A stretch of 64,000 bases of DNA. Source: Glandiceps talaboti (Eukaryota > Hemichordata > Enteropneusta > Spengelidae). Below are positions 24,986 through 38,531 of the stretch, piece by piece. Within the stretch, counting starts at the first letter, position 1; every line of letters begins with the position of its first letter. The stretch covers positions 12,549,908 through 12,613,907 of the forward strand of contig NC_135550.1 of NCBI RefSeq assembly GCF_964340395.1. The letters run 5' to 3'. The translations under genes were made by a program, and so were the position numbers. The notes under the pieces were generated by a model. It made no database searches, was not told the DNA's origin, and saw only the letters and a program-made list of their open reading frames with translations.

Positions 24986-27111
24986 CTTGATGGATTTCAA
25001 CTGAATGCCACTGCTGCTTTTGTCCTTGTCTCTAAAGGTACGCATAGACGAGGGATCACCCTTCACCTTTCGTCTCTTCAGAACACACAGGAGGATCATC
25101 AGAATTCCAAATGAAAGGCCACTTAAGGCGGCACTTGCCGACAAATATAACATTCTGTACATGAAGTTGTCATACTGTGCACATGCTCCCCTTTCATCAC
25201 ACTCTTCCCGCCACAGGATGCATGTTGCGTCGATTAGTGCGCCAGCAATGAGTGGTGTAATGAAGAAATCTGAGGAAAAACGTTGAAATCAGATTGACAT
25301 TTGCTCGACTATTACCTGATAAAAATTGCATGAAGTGTCGGACTTCGAATATAAAAATCTGCCAATGCATCAAATAGTTGATGAAAACATAACAGTATTC
25401 ATTGAATTAATTCCTCAATGTGCTGCTAAACTTTTAAGAACCTTAGAGTTACCCTTGTCACCCGGTTGATATGTACATATAGAACATCAATCGTTCCGCC
25501 CCATACTCTCATGTCTTCTTAAGTCTGATATCGAAATACGTGCTCCAAACCATATTCCACCATTTGCCATTTCTATGGAAACGTGACGACAATACGCCAC
25601 TGGACCCTCTAAGCTAATCATTTTCTATTAAAATTCAACAGATTGGGTTTGACGTCTATCCCACGCCGTATTTATTGTATGCATCGACATAATTACAATT
25701 TTTGCTACCTCTTTTCGGTACGAAGTACGTTATCTGGCTCACTACTTCGACGTTTATTCTGAGCCTAAGAGTAAAGATACTTACACAGTGATATGATTGT
25801 AGACCTTATTCCCACTGCAAAGGACTTCTGATCTGGATGAACAGACCTGTAGAATTAACAAAAAATTTGGATAAGGGTACTTTGGGAACTCCAAAAATAC
25901 CACGGCTACTTATAATACCGCAAAACAACTAACTATCACTATACTACTGCTAAATTTATTCCACTATTAATATTACTAGTTCAAACAATATGTATCACCT
26001 ACGTATGCTAGGACTACTACCATCCACACCACCACCACTGGCATCTCCACCACAAGCATATATCTCGACTACTATTACCACCACAACTTCTATCACTACT
26101 ACCATCACCACCACCACCACCACCACTGTTATAAGACTAATTATCACCACCAGCTCTACAGTTCCTAACACATCAACACACCACCAGCACTATCACAACT
26201 ACTAGCACTACCACCACTGCTAACACAATCACAACCACCACTATATTAGGTACTACCATAATTACTATCACCACCATCAGTTAACACCACTGCACCACTA
26301 CTAAATACTTCCAACTTACTACCACTACACATCACAACCACATCTACCTTTTGTACTACTATCATAAGTTGTACTTCTATTACTACTATCGCCATACTAC
26401 CGCCACCACTATCGCAACAACCACCGTGACCACCATACCTACTACCACTACTTCATCGCAATCAACACTACAATACTATCTAAACGTCACTACCACAACA
26501 ACAACCACAAACATCGGTACTACCATCATAATGTTAGCACTACCTTTACTACCACTATCACTACAGTTTCTACACCACTGTTACTGTTACCATCAACGTT
26601 ACAGGTGTTTACAAATCATACAACTGGTATTGTTTTTGTTTTACCAAATGCAATTCATGTCATTAAGATAATGTCTCGATAAAGCCGAGAATCGTACATC
26701 GTCGGACATTCGATTGTATGTACATTTACCTCATAGCCATCATGACTGAGGGTAGACTAGTAGCACTGTTGGCGATGGCAAATATTGACATAACTGCCAG
26801 GAGTGCGGCTAAATATTTGCACAGGGGAGATTCACACAAACCATCATAGGCAAACGTATCCTCCAGCTTTGTGATGTCAGATTCGATACATCCACAGTTG
26901 GTGAAATTCTGAGTATAATCAGAACAACTCGTGTATTATTGTATCGTGCTTGTGTCATATACTCACTTCAGTAATCAGGGAGCGTTGCCCCCCACACACA
27001 TTTAGCCCCATGGCGAATTTGCCCGTCCCTTTACCCACAGTTGAATCGGAAATGTGGATTCTTTTTTAGCACAACTGAACTGAAGTTCAGTAGTGCTATA
27101 GTCATGGTGAA

Positions 27112-27147
<36 letters not shown>

Positions 27148-27949
27148 CTTAAAGTCAAAAACTGCCAGACCTATGGCCTTGGCATCTAGTGGGGACATTA
27201 CTTAGGGCATGTAGTTGGGAAATTGTTCAAATGAAAATGATCGCATCCGAGATGCACAATTTGGGTCGACAAACATGATTCTTGGTGGGTGTGAGGAAAT
27301 GCTTTTAAAAAAACAGATAAATAAAAGTCAATGAATGTGAAACACGCGACATTACAAGTGTTTATGTATATCTAGTCTAGCCGTTTTGATTTATTTTGCC
27401 ATAATATGGGGACATAATATATCAGCATTTATACCCACAGACACAGACAATTAGTCAGAAAGTGTGAGTAAATATCGGTAAATGTTGGTTGATAAGACAT
27501 GTACACTGTAGTTTTTGTTTACTGATGTCTATTACAACAACCAGCAATGTATTTTTTCACAACGCTGTTGAGTTTTATTCACCTGTTGACTACGCTTGTC
27601 ATAGGCTACGTGCTAAAGAGTACCCCTTATGACGTCACAAAATCCCGTGGTCTAGGTGGGACCGGAAATACCCGAAAACTCTCGAAGTAAATCCGAAGGG
27701 AACTGACTGAAAAAAGGTCATTTTGAGGTGTTTGCAGACGCTTTTTTAAAGTTTTAAAACCAGTATACATTTCACAAACATGTCTAGCAAAGTACCAATA
27801 GTGAATGTGAGCATTTTGAATCACCTTTAAAAGTTAAAAACCACTGGGAAGAATATTTTGATATTTGGTAGGGATGTTGATTTCAGTTGCTAGTTAGCAC
27901 AACTGAACTAATGACGTTCGAGTGCTATAGGCATGGTGCGGTGTCTGGG

Positions 27950-27992
<43 letters not shown>

Positions 27993-30900
27993 GGATGACT
28001 TAAACTCAAAAACTGCTGAGCTGATTGCCTCAGTATTTGGTGGGGACATTACTTTTTGAGTTTAGTTGTGAAATTGTTCAAACAGAAATGATCAGAGATA
28101 TGCATTTGAGTCGAAAGATGTGATTGTTGGTCGAAAAACCTAAACTCAAAAATTACTTAGCAGACCAGTCTGAAATTTGGTGGGAACAATCTCAGGAGTG
28201 TTTATATTAAGAATTGTTCGTGACATGATCCATTCAGTGATATGCAAATCATGGCGAAGAATGTGTCGTTTTGTTTAAAAATACATCATTCCAAAACTAC
28301 TCAGCAGATGGGGCTGAAATTTGGTGGGAGCGTTCTTACGAGTGTTTAGATTCAGAATTGTTCATGACATGATGATCCCTGAAGTGATATGCAAATTAGG
28401 TGTGGAATTCTATAATTCCAAAACTTCAGAGCAGATTGGGCTGAAATTTACTGGGGATGTATCTAGAGATGTGTAGATGAAAGGGCATTCACAACATGAT
28501 GATTCCATTGGCGATATGCAAATGAAGTGTAAAAATCTCTCAATTTTGGTCAAAAACTCAAATCTTCAAAAGTACATGGTGAATGGGGCTGAAACTTGGT
28601 GGGAATGTTTTTCTGCAGTTATTGTTGAAACCTTTTGACACAACTGGCCCTAGCAACCATGACCACGCCCTTAGCAACAGTGAAATGATTATGCATATTA
28701 CAAAGATGAGAACAGGGATGGGTAGGTAAGTGAATAATTAAAAAAATATATATGCAAATGTGCCTAGCAACAAGACCACACCGATAGCAACCGCCAAATG
28801 ATGATGTATATTGCAAAGATGAAACTTGACATGGGTAGGTAAGTGAATAACGATTGATTCCAAAAATGTTACCAAATGTGCCTAGCAAAAAGACCATGCC
28901 CATACATGTAGCAACAGCCATACACAGTTGTGCTATAATGCCATTGACGCTAGTTTTATCTTTAAGCAACATATTGGACATACTATACTCCACGTTAAAC
29001 ACCTTCATGAGTTTGTAAACGCATGGTTTATACAGAGCCTTGCCTTCTGTGGTTGACGGTGGTGCTATTTAGATCTTTCACTAATATGAAGATGTGAGGT
29101 ATTCACCAACTAAAGCTGAAAAGAAACCATGTTGAGCCCTTGTTAATTTTTTCGGTTAATGTAGAGGAAATAAACCGACATGGGGAAAATGGAGGGGGGG
29201 GGGGGGAGAGGTTAGAACCCTCTACACGTGCCTGTAAGTTACTATCTATACCCATAACATTTTACATTAATGAGAAAATCACGAAAAAATAGACTAAAAT
29301 TAAACTCTACTGACATTTTTTATTTGCTGGCGTTGAAACAATTTGCATAGCATATTAACTTTGTTGTGAAGTCAATTCTCTTAGTCTTTGTGGGTATATA
29401 ATGGATAAATATCTTAAATCATATCCAATCACACATTAGAAATAATCACCTTGTCGCTGTGTGCATTCGTGCACCCTGCATAACACGGGGAGTAGTACAT
29501 CAGACCATTTGAACCACACACTGGTTGATAGTGATCCAGTGAACATTCACACTGTGCATTACATGACAAATCCATTGTTTGTCCATCCCTGTTAACAAAA
29601 AATAATTTATGACGAAACATAAGCTAGCTACTTTTAGTCTGGTATTATGTGAGGTTAAATATAAACTTAACAGTAATCCTAATAATTGCACTGTCAAGGA
29701 TAACAGGATAAAGACTCTTAACACGTACACAGTCAGGGGATCATGGTACCTGAATCAAAACATATATCTATGTGGTGAAGTAGCATAGTCACATTGAAGC
29801 AGGAAACTGCGAAACAGCGATCATTATAAACATCTTACTGATGCTATAGACGTTGTCATTGACTATAACGGAGACATGTGACATTCTAAAAAAATGTAGC
29901 ACAACTGTAAAGTTTTTAAAAATGTTTATCCACATGTTGAACCATGCTAGGTATAGGTGTTCATTTGCTTAATGATTATCCAGCTGCCTATCCAGCCCTG
30001 TTGTTATATTTGCAATATACATGCTCGGTTGGCTTTTGCTATGGGCATGGTCATGTCGCTGGGCATATGTTCATACATTTTTTGAATGTTCGTTAACTTG
30101 TCTATGAATCCCTGATGTTATCTTTGTGATATACCATCATCCCATGGTTGTTGCTATGGACGTGGTCTTGTTGTTATTTACATTTGCAAACATTTTTTAA
30201 TGTTTATTCAGTCTCACTGACCAAGTACTATTTGAGTTATAAGTTTTCGACCAAAATTCACATTTGTACACTTAATTTGCATATTGCTCATGAGATCACT
30301 ATGTGCTTAATATTTCTTCATCTATACACCCCAATGCATCCCCATTAAATTTCAGCTCAATCTCCTCAGTAGTTTTGAAATTATAGGTTTTTGACTAAAA
30401 GACAATTTTTAAGACCTGATTTGCATATCACTGATGAGATCCCCAGGTCATGAACAATTCTCAATCTACACACCTACAAGAACGTTCCAATCAAATTTCA
30501 GCCCACTCTGCACATGAGATTTTCAGTTTACATTTTTTGACCAAAATTAACATTTTTTACCCAAATATCACACCTGTAAAGCTATCATTTTTCTTTGAAC
30601 AATTTCCCAAAAAACCACCACAAGTAATGTGCCCACAAAATAGCAAGGTAGTTCGTGTGGTGGTTTTTGAGTTTAAGTCATCCCCCCACCACACACACAC
30701 ACACACACACCACATACATACACATACACAGAGACTGACAGACTAGACAGACACCGCACCATGCCTTTAGCACTACTGAGCCTTATCAGTTCAGTAGTGC
30801 TAAAAATGTTACATCACATGATAAGTCAAGTGCTACAAGCTTACTTTACAATGTTAACTCTAAATTTGGTTACACCTACATTTAAGTGGCAATAGTTGTT

Positions 30901-33900
30901 CCGTGCAATGAAATAAATAACACATAATAGGGCAATATTATGTTTAAAGGCCTATCCGACCACTAGTTTTGGTAAAGAGGAACATTGGGAAATTTATCCA
31001 AAAGTTGCCGTAATCAGCATACGACTATATTTTGTCAATCTTTCAATACACAAATATGAATATCCCCCATGAAAAATAATGTATCATCATAGTAATGAAA
31101 GAATAATGTGAAGTTGATGCAAGACGTGCGAGACCCTACTCGATTGAGTGCTTGCTAAATTGGTCGATATATTATGTTGATACTTAAATCGCAACACAAA
31201 TACAAAATTTGCTATATGTTAAAATCGCTTTCAAATCGTTACGATTATGATGACTCGGTCAAAAGTGACACCGTCTTGACAAAGCTGTTAAATAGACCTA
31301 TTATTTACATGGGAAACTATGCCAAAGTTTGGTTTCGGCTAGGAACACCTGTATGGCACCAATTTGTTTCTTGTGAATTGTTTACCATGGTGCAATTTAT
31401 TTTCTGTCATATGTCAAGCGATAACATTTGTTCTCGCTCTTGGTGGGGAACACTTTCTTTTCCGAATTAAATGGTTTACACCTTATCACCCGTGATATCT
31501 TCTCGTTCGTCCCGTCGCGTCGTATCTTTCGCCGTTCATGCCGTTTCCGCAACGTAACACTCGTCTTAATTACAACTGCGGAAACGGCACTCACGGCGAT
31601 ACGATAAATGAAGATGTGATATCGGGTATATCATAATATTGCTCCTGCTATTATGTATTATTACCTAAATAAAACATACTGCGCTTCTCATGATTTTGTC
31701 CGGTGTTGGTGAATTTGTTTACCTTGTTCCTTCTAAATACGGCCCTTCACATGGAATGGTTATGGCGAGAGAGTTTGTAATGATAATGGTGGCAACAAGG
31801 ATCAACATGAACTTTGTCAAACCAAGCATACTTAATTTCATCTTCTTTATCAATATGCCTGTTGCTACTGCGGTCGGAAAGTTTGGAAATATCCACAATA
31901 GTGCTGAAGGACAAAAGATGTAGTACTTTACATGTATGATGTACCCATTGTGTCAATGTATGCACTTATTTTCTAATCGTATGTAATAATCATAGATTCT
32001 GAAGTATTTAATTTGCAGAAAAGTTTGGGTATACTTTTAATGTCTATTCTAAAATCGGGGTGATTCCAAAATATATGGAACATCAATTGTTTGAAGAGAC
32101 GCAGTAACTTAGACATTTGAAGACAAGCTAATGTGGAAGGTTAATTGGACAAAATTTGTGCATGTGTGTGGGAGTGAATTTAACAGTTGTAAAACATGGT
32201 ACTGTTTAAAAATGGGCTCTATCGGAACATTTACAGATCGCCAAGGGAACGGCTATAATTTACTGGGGGGGGGGGGGCTACTTACGAATTTTAAACATTT
32301 GAGACCTACAAATGCGTAAAACAAAAAAAATATCACATGTTGTACTGTATACAATTTTGGGGTTAGATATTCAAGACATGTGCGTTATGTTTTTGAGTGC
32401 TGCATATACTACAGAGTTACGAGTATTGTCTTAAAATTGCTTTGGACCAGTGCAATATCTATATGTTACATTGGACCAATGCAATTCAACACTGGACCCG
32501 TGTAATATTGGACCAGTGCAATATTACACAATTTTGATGCAACCGTGTAGATAACCACACTCGTGTAACAATGGGTTTCAACACATACAGTGATCTAAAT
32601 GAAAATGAACAACAATGTGTAATTTTACCCATTCGACTCACCTACAATCAAGTTTGCCATACTGGCCGTGTACCCAAGGTCTTTTTGCAAATATCGTGGC
32701 AAAAAATATCCAAGTCCAACAGGGACATTGATGGTATAAGCAATAGCAGCCAACATGAATATAGGGTTTCTTATCAACCCAAGGGCTGCTACGAAAAGAC
32801 CTGCAAGGCAAGTTATAGCAAAAAATCCATTATTAAGGACAACCACAACGTCCCTTTTAAATATTCATATTGACCACACTTGTCGATGACCGTTGTCAGA
32901 TTTATCTTTTTGCAACTCTTATATTTAGTCGTTAAAATTATCCACACGTGTCTATCACGCAGACAATGAATGAAAATAACGAATCGAATGCACTGCATCT
33001 GCACCACCTGCTAGTTAAAGAAAAAGAATAAATTGCACATGCTCCAGATAACAATAGTGTTTATATTTAAAAGTTTAAACAGCCCAAGTTACTCATGTGT
33101 AAACCAAACTTTCAGTGTACCAAGACAGAAGAAACTGAAACTATTACGGGTGTCCCCCCGCTTTGGTAGATTACACAAGTGGGTCATGACGGTGCTTTTA
33201 TTTGCAGTGTGGATATAGTCACTCTGTAATCAAGATGGTGTAAATACTGGATATCCCAAAATATGTATAGTGCCAAATCAAAGTCATCAGAAACGCCATG
33301 CAAACGCCCGATGATTAGCTGAGCGTATATCAATATGTCGCAATAATAGTTTTTAGTTTGTTAATTGGCAGAAAGCTACTAGGTTTCCGCTGTTGTAAAT
33401 AATCAATATCAACCAAACAGTGCTTTATGTCAACTTTGGCAGCATAATAGCTTATCACCCCGAAACTCAATAACAAAATCTCTAGGGTTAAAATACCTTT
33501 AACGCGAAGCCAGAAGTTTCTGTCTTCGGTCTGTCCTTCCTCTTGATTATCTCTTTGATCGTTCATGAAATTCATTGGTAACAGTTGTTTTGGGAAAAAG
33601 AATAACGGAATGGACAGAGCAAGCAAGAAAGGACTGTAAATTAGTACAGAAATCCACCATGCTCCAACCCAGCGAGGGTCTGTATCGTCTATGTTAATAT
33701 CTGAAAGGTCTACGCGATGAAAGTCAACGTATTTGGTGAGAAAATATGGAGTAATTACACCAAACCCCAATGGAGCCCCTACTCCCATTGTGCCATCAAT
33801 CAGACCTAGCAAAGAAAAAAATTATAAAGTTATTCACATTCTTATTTGAAATTCACGAATCAAAATTGTATAATGATAGGTGTAACCATAAAGTTATTGA

Positions 33901-36212
33901 GTTATGTTTACGAAAACACACCACACAAAACAAAGACACAAACAAAGAAACAAAAACAACAACATATTACTACTGACAAACATGAACGACAGAGTAATTA
34001 CAAATCAATATCAACAATGTTTCTATGCGACAAGAATTACAATATGTTTTCCTATATGTGAAATAGTCACTATAGTACATCTACAAGAGACATAACTGAT
34101 CACCAAGTGATGTATTATATTTAAGTCGTGAAGTAACTGCCAATGTGACTGCTGACCAGTAAAACCCCATCTATATTGAGCTGTAAGAACTCTCTATCCA
34201 ACATTCATTACTGAGAGTCACAACCCAACAGACAATATATTTTGAACTCTACACTAGACTCCACCTAGACACATATATTATGATAGACCACGCACGGATA
34301 GACGTTTCACCTATGTCACTAGTGAAGGAGTAAGGAAAGGAAGGGTAGGGAACAAAAATTCCCATTGGACACGTTGTCCATAATGACATCATCGTTGATA
34401 GCCTGAGGCCTGACAAATTGCGAAACGTGCATACTTTCAATGCAGTTGCCAAATTCAGCTTGAGTTGATTGTTAAAATAATTGACGAATGAGGAGAAAAC
34501 AAGAAAAAACTCTGACGTTTTACTGTGTACTAACCTAAATAAACTGCAGAACGTTTGCCAGAATAATCATCGATGTACGAATAGGACAAACTGAACATAA
34601 ATCCATAACCAATACCTTCGATTACCTGCCCAATTATAAAGAGTATGTACGCCATCTCGCCATCTTTTGTCTGGGCAAGGCGTTCCTCCGTACAGTCTTC
34701 ATTCTCCGAGTCGTTAGCTGTCCTTGCACTACATAGCCCTTGCTCGGGGCTACCACCTCCGAGGGAAAAATTACCAGCTTTATCATACTGGTATGGCTGC
34801 GACAGGAAATGTGGTAGGGCGAGTATGATGTAGCCTATCCCCATAAGAGCAACGCCAAAACTCAGCCATCGTGGACGATGGTTTGTCCGCTTTCCGAGAA
34901 AATAGGAGATGAAGGGGAGGGTACACAGAGTTCCAATTTCAAAGGCACTGCCGAGAAAGCCTTGTTGAGATGCTGAAAGGCTGTGGGGGGAAGTTGTTAC
35001 GAACTTAATAAGGATCAAGCACAGGGAATCATAAACCGTGTTACAAACAAACAAAACATACACAAGTGAAATATGTGTCAGTAAATTAAAATATCCTACA
35101 CGAATAACTACCAATAACAGTTATCCATACATGTATAGAAGGGACGTCTGTACAGTACACAATGTAGTAATACAAGCCATGCACACAAAACCCACACGAA
35201 ATCGTACTGCAGACTTTCGTATTATTTTCGAGGAAAAAACAAACAAACAAACAAAAACCGACACCCTCATCAAAATCACGAATTTCTAAACGAACATATA
35301 TTTTCTTTCCGTAGCGTTTTGTTTCGATTTTGTTAGTCTAAACTTTAATAACATTGAAAAATATATAACAACACATACCTAAACTTGCTAACACCTACGG
35401 AATTATTTATCAAATACCTGTTCTGTATGTATCTATCGAGCCAGTTCAAATCTATGTGCTATCACTACGAATTTCGACGAGTAATGATATAACCCTAAGG
35501 GAAATACAAGTGACCTATGGGCCCCTGTCACTACGAATTTCGACGAGTAACGGTATAACCTCCGAGTAGAAAAAATATTTGGAATACTAGTATTGTACCT
35601 GCGCAATCATAATATAAGTGAATTACAATGGTATTTTGAGCAGATTGACTAGGCTCAATAAAAAAAATTGCGTGGTTTCGATTACGCTCAATTTTACAAT
35701 AGGTTTCCACATCCATAATTTCTCGTGAGACTTTTTGCGATTTTATTTTTTTTTCTCTCGAATACGCAAAAACAAGTCTCGGGTCGGCAGTGAAAAACTA
35801 GGTGGAATCAATATTTTTTAGGCCCAATTATTTTGAGTAGAACAGAACTAATATCCCGACGTGATCATGAAACCAGGGTATGAAATCGGTATTTTTTAAA
35901 GTTCCAACGAGTCCAACTTGGCTTGTTTGATGTATAAATGGAATTGCAACATGTACAGTTACTGTTAGTATCACACTAAGATTAAAACGAAAACATAGGA
36001 AAACTATTTGTTTCCTTACCCATATCTCCTTTCAATCGTTGTCAACGTAGCAAATAGGGAAGCATATCCTATGTGGTAGATGGTTTTGACACAGAAAATG
36101 ATAGCCACAAAGACTCTCATATCTCTGATACAACAGCAACTACTACTCTCACTTTCGATGACGTCAGAATCACTCGGTTTCGTATCTGACAACCCATTGT
36201 CATCATTCCTTG
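24986..36212 (-). CDS. SLCO: Diverged SLCO/OATP transporter, minus strand (ends not found)
   Basis: Nine coding exons in transcript order: 36212-36020, 34980-34535, 33805-33497, 32800-32642, 31903-31723, 29588-29450, 26908-26730, 25846-25785 and 25269-24986. Every exon has AG/GT borders, and phases are the same as in copy 2, with identical lengths for the 159-, 181- and 62-bp exons. Motifs: SASQQG and RPRW in the second listed exon, the hallmark DPRWVGAWW in the third, LWIFPNFPT in the fifth, Kazal-like [16 protein letters not shown] in the sixth, and [13 protein letters not shown] in the last listed. No frame break was seen. The missing parts are the short first exon (expected to end in phase 1, upstream of 36212) and the final exon of about 13 codons (below 24986). 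The predicted role is a plasma-membrane organic anion carrier. It is clearly diverged from the plus-strand array. Confidence 0.87.
25930..26600. repeat. Degenerate ACY-rich trinucleotide tract
   Basis: About 650 bases of imperfect (ACC/ACT/ACA)n on the plus strand, in the minus-strand SLCO intron between the exons at 26908-26730 and 25846-25785. It is strongly strand-asymmetric (almost G-free on +). The Thr-rich open frames here are composition artefacts. Confidence 0.85.
27067..27340. mobile_element. Partial copy of the TAGCACAACTG TIR element
   Basis: Starts with TAGCACAACTGAACT and an inverted AGTTCAGTAGTGCTATA, then a (GT)n stretch and one internal repeat unit (CAAAAACTGCCAGACC). The other end is missing. 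It lies in an SLCO intron. Confidence 0.6.
27895..28935. mobile_element. TAGCACAACTG TIR element, full-length copy
   Basis: The termini are inverted: TAGCACAACTG at 27895 and CAGTTGTGCTA ending at 28935. The interior has two minisatellite blocks. The first has units of about 100 bases with GGGCTGAAATTTGGTGGGA and ATGATATGCAAAT-type cores. The second has units of about 120 bases with CCTAGCAACAAGACC cores. A (TGTC)n run lies at about 27953-27990. No coding capacity; non-autonomous DNA element inferred. Confidence 0.65.
29897..30802. mobile_element. TAGCACAACTG TIR element, inverted copy
   Basis: The same family in reverse orientation: TAGCACAACTG begins at 29897, and the CAGTAGTGCTA end lies at 30802 after CCATGCCTTTAGCACTACTG. 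The TTGCTATGG-type units come first and the AAATTTCAGC-type units second. It lies in an intron of the minus-strand SLCO gene. Confidence 0.6.
31493..31623. repeat. Imperfect hairpin of about 130 bp
   Basis: Inner arms GCCGTTTCCGCA (31540-31551) and TGCGGAAACGGC (31577-31588) are perfect complements. Outer segments GTGATATC (31492-31499) and GATATCAC-related sequence near 31616-31623 also pair. CpG-rich compared with its surroundings. It lies in an SLCO intron; function unknown. Confidence 0.55.
35459..35558. repeat. Two-unit direct repeat
   Basis: CACTACGAATTTCGACGAGT occurs at about 35462 and 35530, each followed by a diverged GATATAACC/GGTATAACC, with a period of about 68 bases. Confidence 0.7.
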
Positions 36213-36495
36213 CTGTAAGAAAAACAGCCAACGTTTGTAACTATTGAATTGCCAGCACAATGTTGACATATTTCTAATCCGAGAACTTTAATTTTAAGTG
36301 TTTTAGTTGCCTTGTAACTTTTGTCATATTAATTGTCCATGCTTTGTATAAAAATACAACACTGTACAGCATAACGACTAGTACTAAAACCATTACTTAA
36401 TCTGAAAAATAGGACAGAAGCTGTCTCACAAATATATCCATTAACATGTATGGATATACGGATTCGGAGCAGCATATGATCTACGATTTCGTTTC

Positions 36496-37658
36496 TAGCG
36501 CAACTGAACTTATAAGGTTCAGTAGTGTATGTTTGTGTGTGTGTGTGTAAACTACTTAAAGTCAAAAACTGCCAGATCGATTGCCTTGGTATTAGGTGGG
36601 GGATATTACTTTTGGTGTCTAGTTGGGAAATTCTCCAAAGCAAAATGAGTAAAAAAAATGTCATTTTTGGTCAAAAAACTTAAACTCAAAAACTGCTGGG
36701 CAGATTGGTCTGATATTTGGTGGAATATTCTTAGCTGTGTGTAAATTAAGATTTGTTCATGACATGATGATTCCATCAGTAATATGGAAATTAGGGCTAA
36801 AATATGTCTTTTTGGAATTTTTTAAAATCCTTCGGCTGAAAATTAAAGGGGCTGCATCTTGGGGTGTATAGATGAAGAAATGTTAAGAATATAATGACTT
36901 CATCAATAATATGCAAATTAGGTGTAAAAGTGAACATTTTGGTAAAAAAGGACTTGGTCAATAAGACTGAAACTTGGTGAGGTGTTTCTAGAATTGCTAT
37001 TCTGCAGATTTTCTTCAAAAGCTTTTTGACACAATTGGCCCTAGCAACCATTACCACGCCCTTAGCAACAGCCAAATGGCCGTATAATTTGGTCACATAA
37101 CATCTTCATCTGGTAGGCAAGTGAGTAAACATTCAAAAATTGCAAGCAAATTTCCCTAGCAACCATGTCCATGCCCTTAGCAACAGCCAAATGGCAGTAT
37201 ATTTTGGTCACATGACATCATCTGGTAGGCAAGTGAGTAAACATTCCAAAATTGCAAGCAAATTTCCCTAGCAACCATGTCCATGCCCATAGCAATAGCA
37301 AAACGGTGGTGTATTTCACAAAGATAATGAGATTCTTAGACAAGTGAACAAACATTCAAAAAGTGTATGTAAATATGCCTAGCAACAAGACCATGCCCAT
37401 AGAAACAGCTAAATGATCACATATATTGCAAATTTCACAACAGGGATTAATAAACAAGTGAATAAGCATTTAAAAATGTATGCAAATATACCTAGCAACA
37501 AGAACACGCCCTTAACAACAGCCAAAACGATCCCGTATATTGCAAAGATAACAACAGGGCTGGATAGGCAACTGAATAATCATTCAGCAAATGAACACCC
37601 ACACCTACCATTGATCAGCATGTGGCTTAACATTTATTAAAACTGTACAGTTGTGCTA
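36496..37658. mobile_element. TAGCACAACTG TIR element upstream of minus-strand SLCO
   Basis: Left end TAGCGCAACTGAACT at 36496; right end ACAGTTGTGCTA at 37658. Both internal minisatellite classes are present, with several CCTAGCAAC units at about 37040-37520. Its position upstream of the second SLCO exon may be inside the first intron. Confidence 0.6.
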
Positions 37659-37815
37659 CAATGCCATTGGCGCTATTTTCTTGTAGTGGAATACAACTGA
37701 TTTTCCTATTTGAATTTGAATTTTTATGCTATCATGTATCCAGCTTCAGTGCAGTGACCATTTAACTAACGTTCCCTTTATCCAAAGTTGAGGAACCGAA
37801 CTGTAAGATGAGCTG

Positions 37816-38058
37816 CTGTACAGCAATCTGATTAAAATCCGATGTAGATGTCGGCTAATCGTTCATTGCTATTTTACCTTCGTTATTTTGCCTGAACATG
37901 GTACATGTTTACATGTTTAGCCTGATCGCCTCCTCTACGTAGAGGAGGCGATCAGGCTAAAAATGTAAACATGTACTACGAAGGTCAATTCAGGCAAAAT
38001 GACGAAGGTAAAATAGCAATGAACGAACATCGGATTTTAATCAGATTGTGCTGTACAG
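37816..38058. mobile_element. Large palindrome (foldback element)
   Basis: Two arms of about 120 bases meet at a perfect centre (CTCCTCTACGTAGAGGAG at about 37930-37947). The outer parts CTGTACAGCAATCTGATTAA (37816) and its reverse-complement relative ending at 38058 also match, with small indels. No loop and no coding capacity. A MITE or foldback transposon is inferred. Confidence 0.7.
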
Positions 38059-38531
38059 TAGAATGATGATTAGTCTAGTTCCTATACAGTATCGTTACGA
38101 TTTATACCTTCACTCACAGTATAGTCAAACCTATAGCTCTATAAGTCCTGAGATGTAATTTAAAATTCATCCACAACCACCCACACAGTCAATAATATCA
38201 TGTCGTTGCTAATCAATCACAAAATTCTAACCACAGTCCCTCATAAGGTTAGTGTGTATTGGGACAGTTATGTAATGTCCAAATGTGGTATATTTGTCAG
38301 TTCAGGATGCTACTTATACACTGTTTACGTCACTTTAGCAGCTGGGGGTTCGCTGATTGATGAACAACTTTATGTGTTAATGGAGAGAGTTAACGTTAAC
38401 CAGACTGTGGTTACACCACAGCTGGCATCCAGGCTTAAATGATGCCCTACGTGATTGTAAGAGGTATTCCAAGTGCCGATTGTACGCATAACAAGACAGA
38501 GTGAAATATCCTACGGGATACTAGAAGGCTT

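Noticed and set aside
26351-26671. Thr/Tyr-rich frame
   Set aside because: Composition artefact of the ACY-rich tract.
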